Positions 38,800-41,128 of a stretch of DNA of 41,128 nt are shown here, in pieces (within the stretch, counting starts at the first letter, position 1; each line of letters begins with the position of its first letter). The position numbers and the translations under genes were made by a program. This DNA is from Streptomyces sp. Ru71. Lineage in GTDB: Bacteria > Actinomycetota > Actinomycetes > Streptomycetales > Streptomycetaceae. Below the pieces are notes generated by a model that was not told the DNA's origin, did no database searches, and worked only from the letters and a program-made list of their open reading frames with translations. Where the stretch lies: NCBI RefSeq assembly GCF_002920535.1, contig NZ_PQSS01000065.1, forward strand, positions 1 to 41,128, given 5' to 3'.

Positions 38800-41128
38800 G
38801 TGTTCCGTCCAGACCGGGCGACTTGGCGTTCGGCCGGCTTCGTCGTGCTGCTCACCGGCGTGTTCCTTCTGGTGAACACCCAGGTGGTGTACGCGGCCGG
38901 CAGCAACAGCGAGAGCTCAGACCTGCTCGCCCCACTGAACATCACCTCCTCCGAGGGGGTGCCGATCGACGGATACGAGCTGAATGCCGAGGGCGGATCC
39001 ATCGTCGCCTTCAAGACGCAGGCCCTGGCCTTCGCCCTGTCGGGACTGTTCACTCTGATCCGGCTTCTGGTCGGGCTGGCGGGTTGGGCGATCGAGGTCG
39101 CTTTCCGGTTCCCGCTGCTGAAGATCCTGACCAAGCCCGCGCAGAAGGTCGCCGACACCTACGACAACGTGGTGGTCGACACCCTGGGGTTGAAGGGTCT
39201 GCTGCTGGCCTGGGCGTTCGTCTTCGCCGGGTTCATGATCGTGCGCGGTCGGGTCGGCCGCGGTCTGGGCGAAATCTTCCTCACCCTGCTCATCGGGGCG
39301 ATCGCCGCCTCAACTCTCATCCGCCCCGACACCCTGCTCGGCCCTCACGGCCCTCTGGGCCAGTCCCAGCAGGTGGCCGCCGAGGTCGCCCAGCAAAGCG
39401 TCAACTCCTACGACTGGGGCGGCAAGCTCGCCAGCAAGGCTCCCTGTGACGGCATGGCCGGCCATCAGGAGACCAAGTGCATGCAGCGCGATGGGGAAGG
39501 CCCGGTCTCAGCTCAGGAGGTGGCCCGGCCCATCCAGGATTCGATCACCAACGCTCTCGTCGTGAAGCCATACATGCTGCTGCAGTACGGACGCATCCTC
39601 GACCCGGCCCAGGAGACTGACCGCAAGGCGTATGCCGTCCACCTCAAATGGATCACCGGCGGGTACAAAGCAGGCAACGTCAAGGTCTCGGCCCACGGCA
39701 AGGACGTCTGCCGCAAGATCCGCGGCCCCGGCAGGAAGTACTGCGAGCGCGGCTTTGAAGCGGGAGTGCCGAGCGGGGAGGACACCGAGGACGATCTGCC
39801 GGCCCTCACACCCGGCGGGGAACTGCTCGATTCATCGAATGCGCTCGTCACAGACGAGGACCGTGAGTTTGCCGCCTTCCTCGCGGACATGAAACGGGCC
39901 GGCACCGTCGGCACGTCGTGCGCCGCCTACGCCGAGAAGCCCACCTGGTGGCGAGTCGGCGGCGCCGCCCTCCTGCTGATCGCCGCCCTGTTCATCTGCG
40001 GCATGCTCCTGTCCAGCGCCATCGTGTTGCTCGGCACCCAGGGCGTCTGCGCGGCCGCGGCGGCCGCCGGCGGCATCACCTTCGTCGCGGGCATGCTGCC
40101 CGGGCCCGCGCGGCAGAGCGTGTGGAAGTGGCTGTCCCTGTGGGGCATCGCGGTCCTGGCCGTGGTCGGGATCTGCGCATTCATCCCTTTCTTCGGGATC
40201 GCCGTCGACGCCACCATCACCAACGGGCCCGACCTGATGGTGGAGCGGATCCTGCTCATCGATGTCCTGGCCATCGCCGGCGCGGCTGGGCACCGCAGGC
40301 TCCTGACCGGCATAACCTCCTTCGGCCGGCGGATGGCCATGCGGATGCGCTACGCCAAGGTCGGCGGAACCCACATGCCGGGCGACACCTCCGAGCTCGG
40401 CGCAGCGCTCGCCATGAACTCCCCCAGCGCAAGCGGACACAGCGCAGGGCTGCGCGCCTTCACCAGCGGTGGTGGCGGCCGGTTCGGGATGCTCGGCACC
40501 CGCCAGCGGCTGATGGGCGCACTCACCCCGCTGTTCGACGGCGCCGGCATGCCGGTGGACACCGGGGGGATCCTCGCCGATGCCACCGCCGAAGCCAGGC
40601 GCGGCCTGGCCCCGCTCACCGCAGCGGCGGCCATGGGCGGGCTGGGCGCACGGCTCGGCGCCAAGGGCGCGCAATGGCTGCTGATCGGCCGCCGGCCGGA
40701 CAGGGAGCAGTTGGCCAAGTGGCGCAAGCCCACCGCCGACGGCGACCCCGGTGCGGGCGGCCCGTCGGACGGCGGGGACGGTGGGTCCCGCGGCACCGGG
40801 CCGCGTCGGCCCTCAGGCCCGCCCGACCGGTATCGCAACGAGCAGGGGCAGGTCGTCGACCGCAACACCGGCCAGGTGCTGCACGACCAGAACAGCGACC
40901 GCACGCTGCTGTCGACCCGGGCCCACAACCGGCTAGTCCGCTTCCGCGGTTACCGGATCCTGCACCGCGGCGGCCGGGCTGCATACGGGGCGACGGTCGG
41001 ACTGCCGACGAACTTCCGCCGCGCACGGGCAGGAAGCTCTCGCTACACCCAGGACGCCCGCCAGCAGGTGCGGGTGTGGGGCAACACCGTTCGCGAGGAC
41101 GGCCGGGCCTGGTCAGACACGGGGCGCC
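38800..41128 (+). CDS. VirB6/TrbL-like polytopic transfer protein, 3' end outside the window
   Basis: GTG 38800 starts one base after the previous stop. The first 776 codons contain an N-terminal membrane helix (SAGFVVLLTGVFLLVNTQVV), further helices (LAFALSGLFTLIRLLVGLAG, LLLAWAFVFAGFMIV, GEIFLTLLIGAIAAST), an extracellular loop with Cys and a second membrane block (VGGAALLLIAALFICGMLLS to IAVLAVVGICAFIPFFGIAV). A long Gly/Pro-rich hydrophilic tail follows. This is the design of VirB6-like channel proteins (ConG/TrbL type) of conjugative actinomycete elements. No stop is reached, so the gene is partial. Confidence 0.8.
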   Translation, partial: MFRPDRATWRSAGFVVLLTGVFLLVNTQVVYAAGSNSESSDLLAPLNITSSEGVPIDGYELNAEGGSIVAFKTQALAFALSGLFTLIRLLVGLAGWAIEVAFRFPLLKILTKPAQKVADTYDNVVVDTLGLKGLLLAWAFVFAGFMIVRGRVGRGLGEIFLTLLIGAIAASTLIRPDTLLGPHGPLGQSQQVAAEVAQQSVNSYDWGGKLASKAPCDGMAGHQETKCMQRDGEGPVSAQEVARPIQDSITNALVVKPYMLLQYGRILDPAQETDRKAYAVHLKWITGGYKAGNVKVSAHGKDVCRKIRGPGRKYCERGFEAGVPSGEDTEDDLPALTPGGELLDSSNALVTDEDREFAAFLADMKRAGTVGTSCAAYAEKPTWWRVGGAALLLIAALFICGMLLSSAIVLLGTQGVCAAAAAAGGITFVAGMLPGPARQSVWKWLSLWGIAVLAVVGICAFIPFFGIAVDATITNGPDLMVERILLIDVLAIAGAAGHRRLLTGITSFGRRMAMRMRYAKVGGTHMPGDTSELGAALAMNSPSASGHSAGLRAFTSGGGGRFGMLGTRQRLMGALTPLFDGAGMPVDTGGILADATAEARRGLAPLTAAAAMGGLGARLGAKGAQWLLIGRRPDREQLAKWRKPTADGDPGAGGPSDGGDGGSRGTGPRRPSGPPDRYRNEQGQVVDRNTGQVLHDQNSDRTLLSTRAHNRLVRFRGYRILHRGGRAAYGATVGLPTNFRRARAGSSRYTQDARQQVRVWGNTVREDGRAWSDTGR

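Overview
The window comes from a high-GC actinomycete, almost certainly Streptomyces or a close relative. Coding DNA has strong third-position GC and frequent GTG starts. Many neighbouring genes overlap by four bases (GTGA, ATGA, TGATG), and several actinomycete-only families are present. The gene set (ParB-type protein, SSB, DUF932, replication-relaxation protein, a TcpC/TcpE/VirB4-type transfer operon) points to a conjugative plasmid or large integrative conjugative element. No integrase, relaxase, rRNA, tRNA or CRISPR array was seen. The transfer operon runs off the right edge.

Layout. 1-4.9 kb: a gene-free repeat region, then plasmid-maintenance genes of unknown function including a DUF932 protein, then a run of decayed small genes. 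4.9-8.8 kb: an operon-like block with an XRE-TPR regulator, two unknown genes, a stand-alone class I aminoacyl-tRNA-synthetase-like catalytic core (HIGH and KMSKS motifs, zinc-type Cys/His, no anticodon-binding domain) and an ASCH-domain protein related to YqfB. 8.8-12.6 kb: gene fragments, a secreted RTX-repeat protein and two possible immunity-type genes (one SUKH/SMI1). 13-14.4 kb: more broken plasmid genes. 14.4-20.4 kb (minus strand): a graspetide RiPP cluster (precursor, ATP-grasp ligase, PIMT-like methyltransferase, DUF6087), preceded by a second XRE-TPR regulator operon (two small Cys proteins, a DUF6415 protein, a 28-residue membrane peptide) and a HAD hydrolase. 21-25.3 kb: ParB-like gene, two broken genes, an unknown gene and ssb. 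25.3-27.9 kb: a lower-GC unknown cargo gene between remnants of native genes. 27.9-33.1 kb: HTH protein, a highly structured non-coding segment, a replication-relaxation protein and a winged-helix protein with an internal duplication. 33.1-41.1 kb: a repeat-rich intergenic region (nine TGCGCA palindromes) followed by the transfer operon.

How it fits together. Six promoters share an AT-rich CACTATTATT-like -10 box. Three of them also share a GGTCA.GGGGT box about 36 bp upstream of it. They sit before the DUF932, ParB, SSB, HTH and two other genes, so the element seems to run its own maintenance regulon. The two cargo clusters (synthetase/ASCH and graspetide) each have their own XRE-TPR regulator with a nearby palindrome. 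Most of the small accessory genes are broken by frameshifts or stops, while the transfer genes, the cargo clusters and the main maintenance genes are intact.

The best candidate for an undescribed system is the 4.9-8.8 kb synthetase-like/ASCH operon. The unknown gene at 26-27.4 kb and the structured DNA at 29.1-29.2 and 33.4-33.7 kb come next. All assignments are from reading the sequence; no database search was run.
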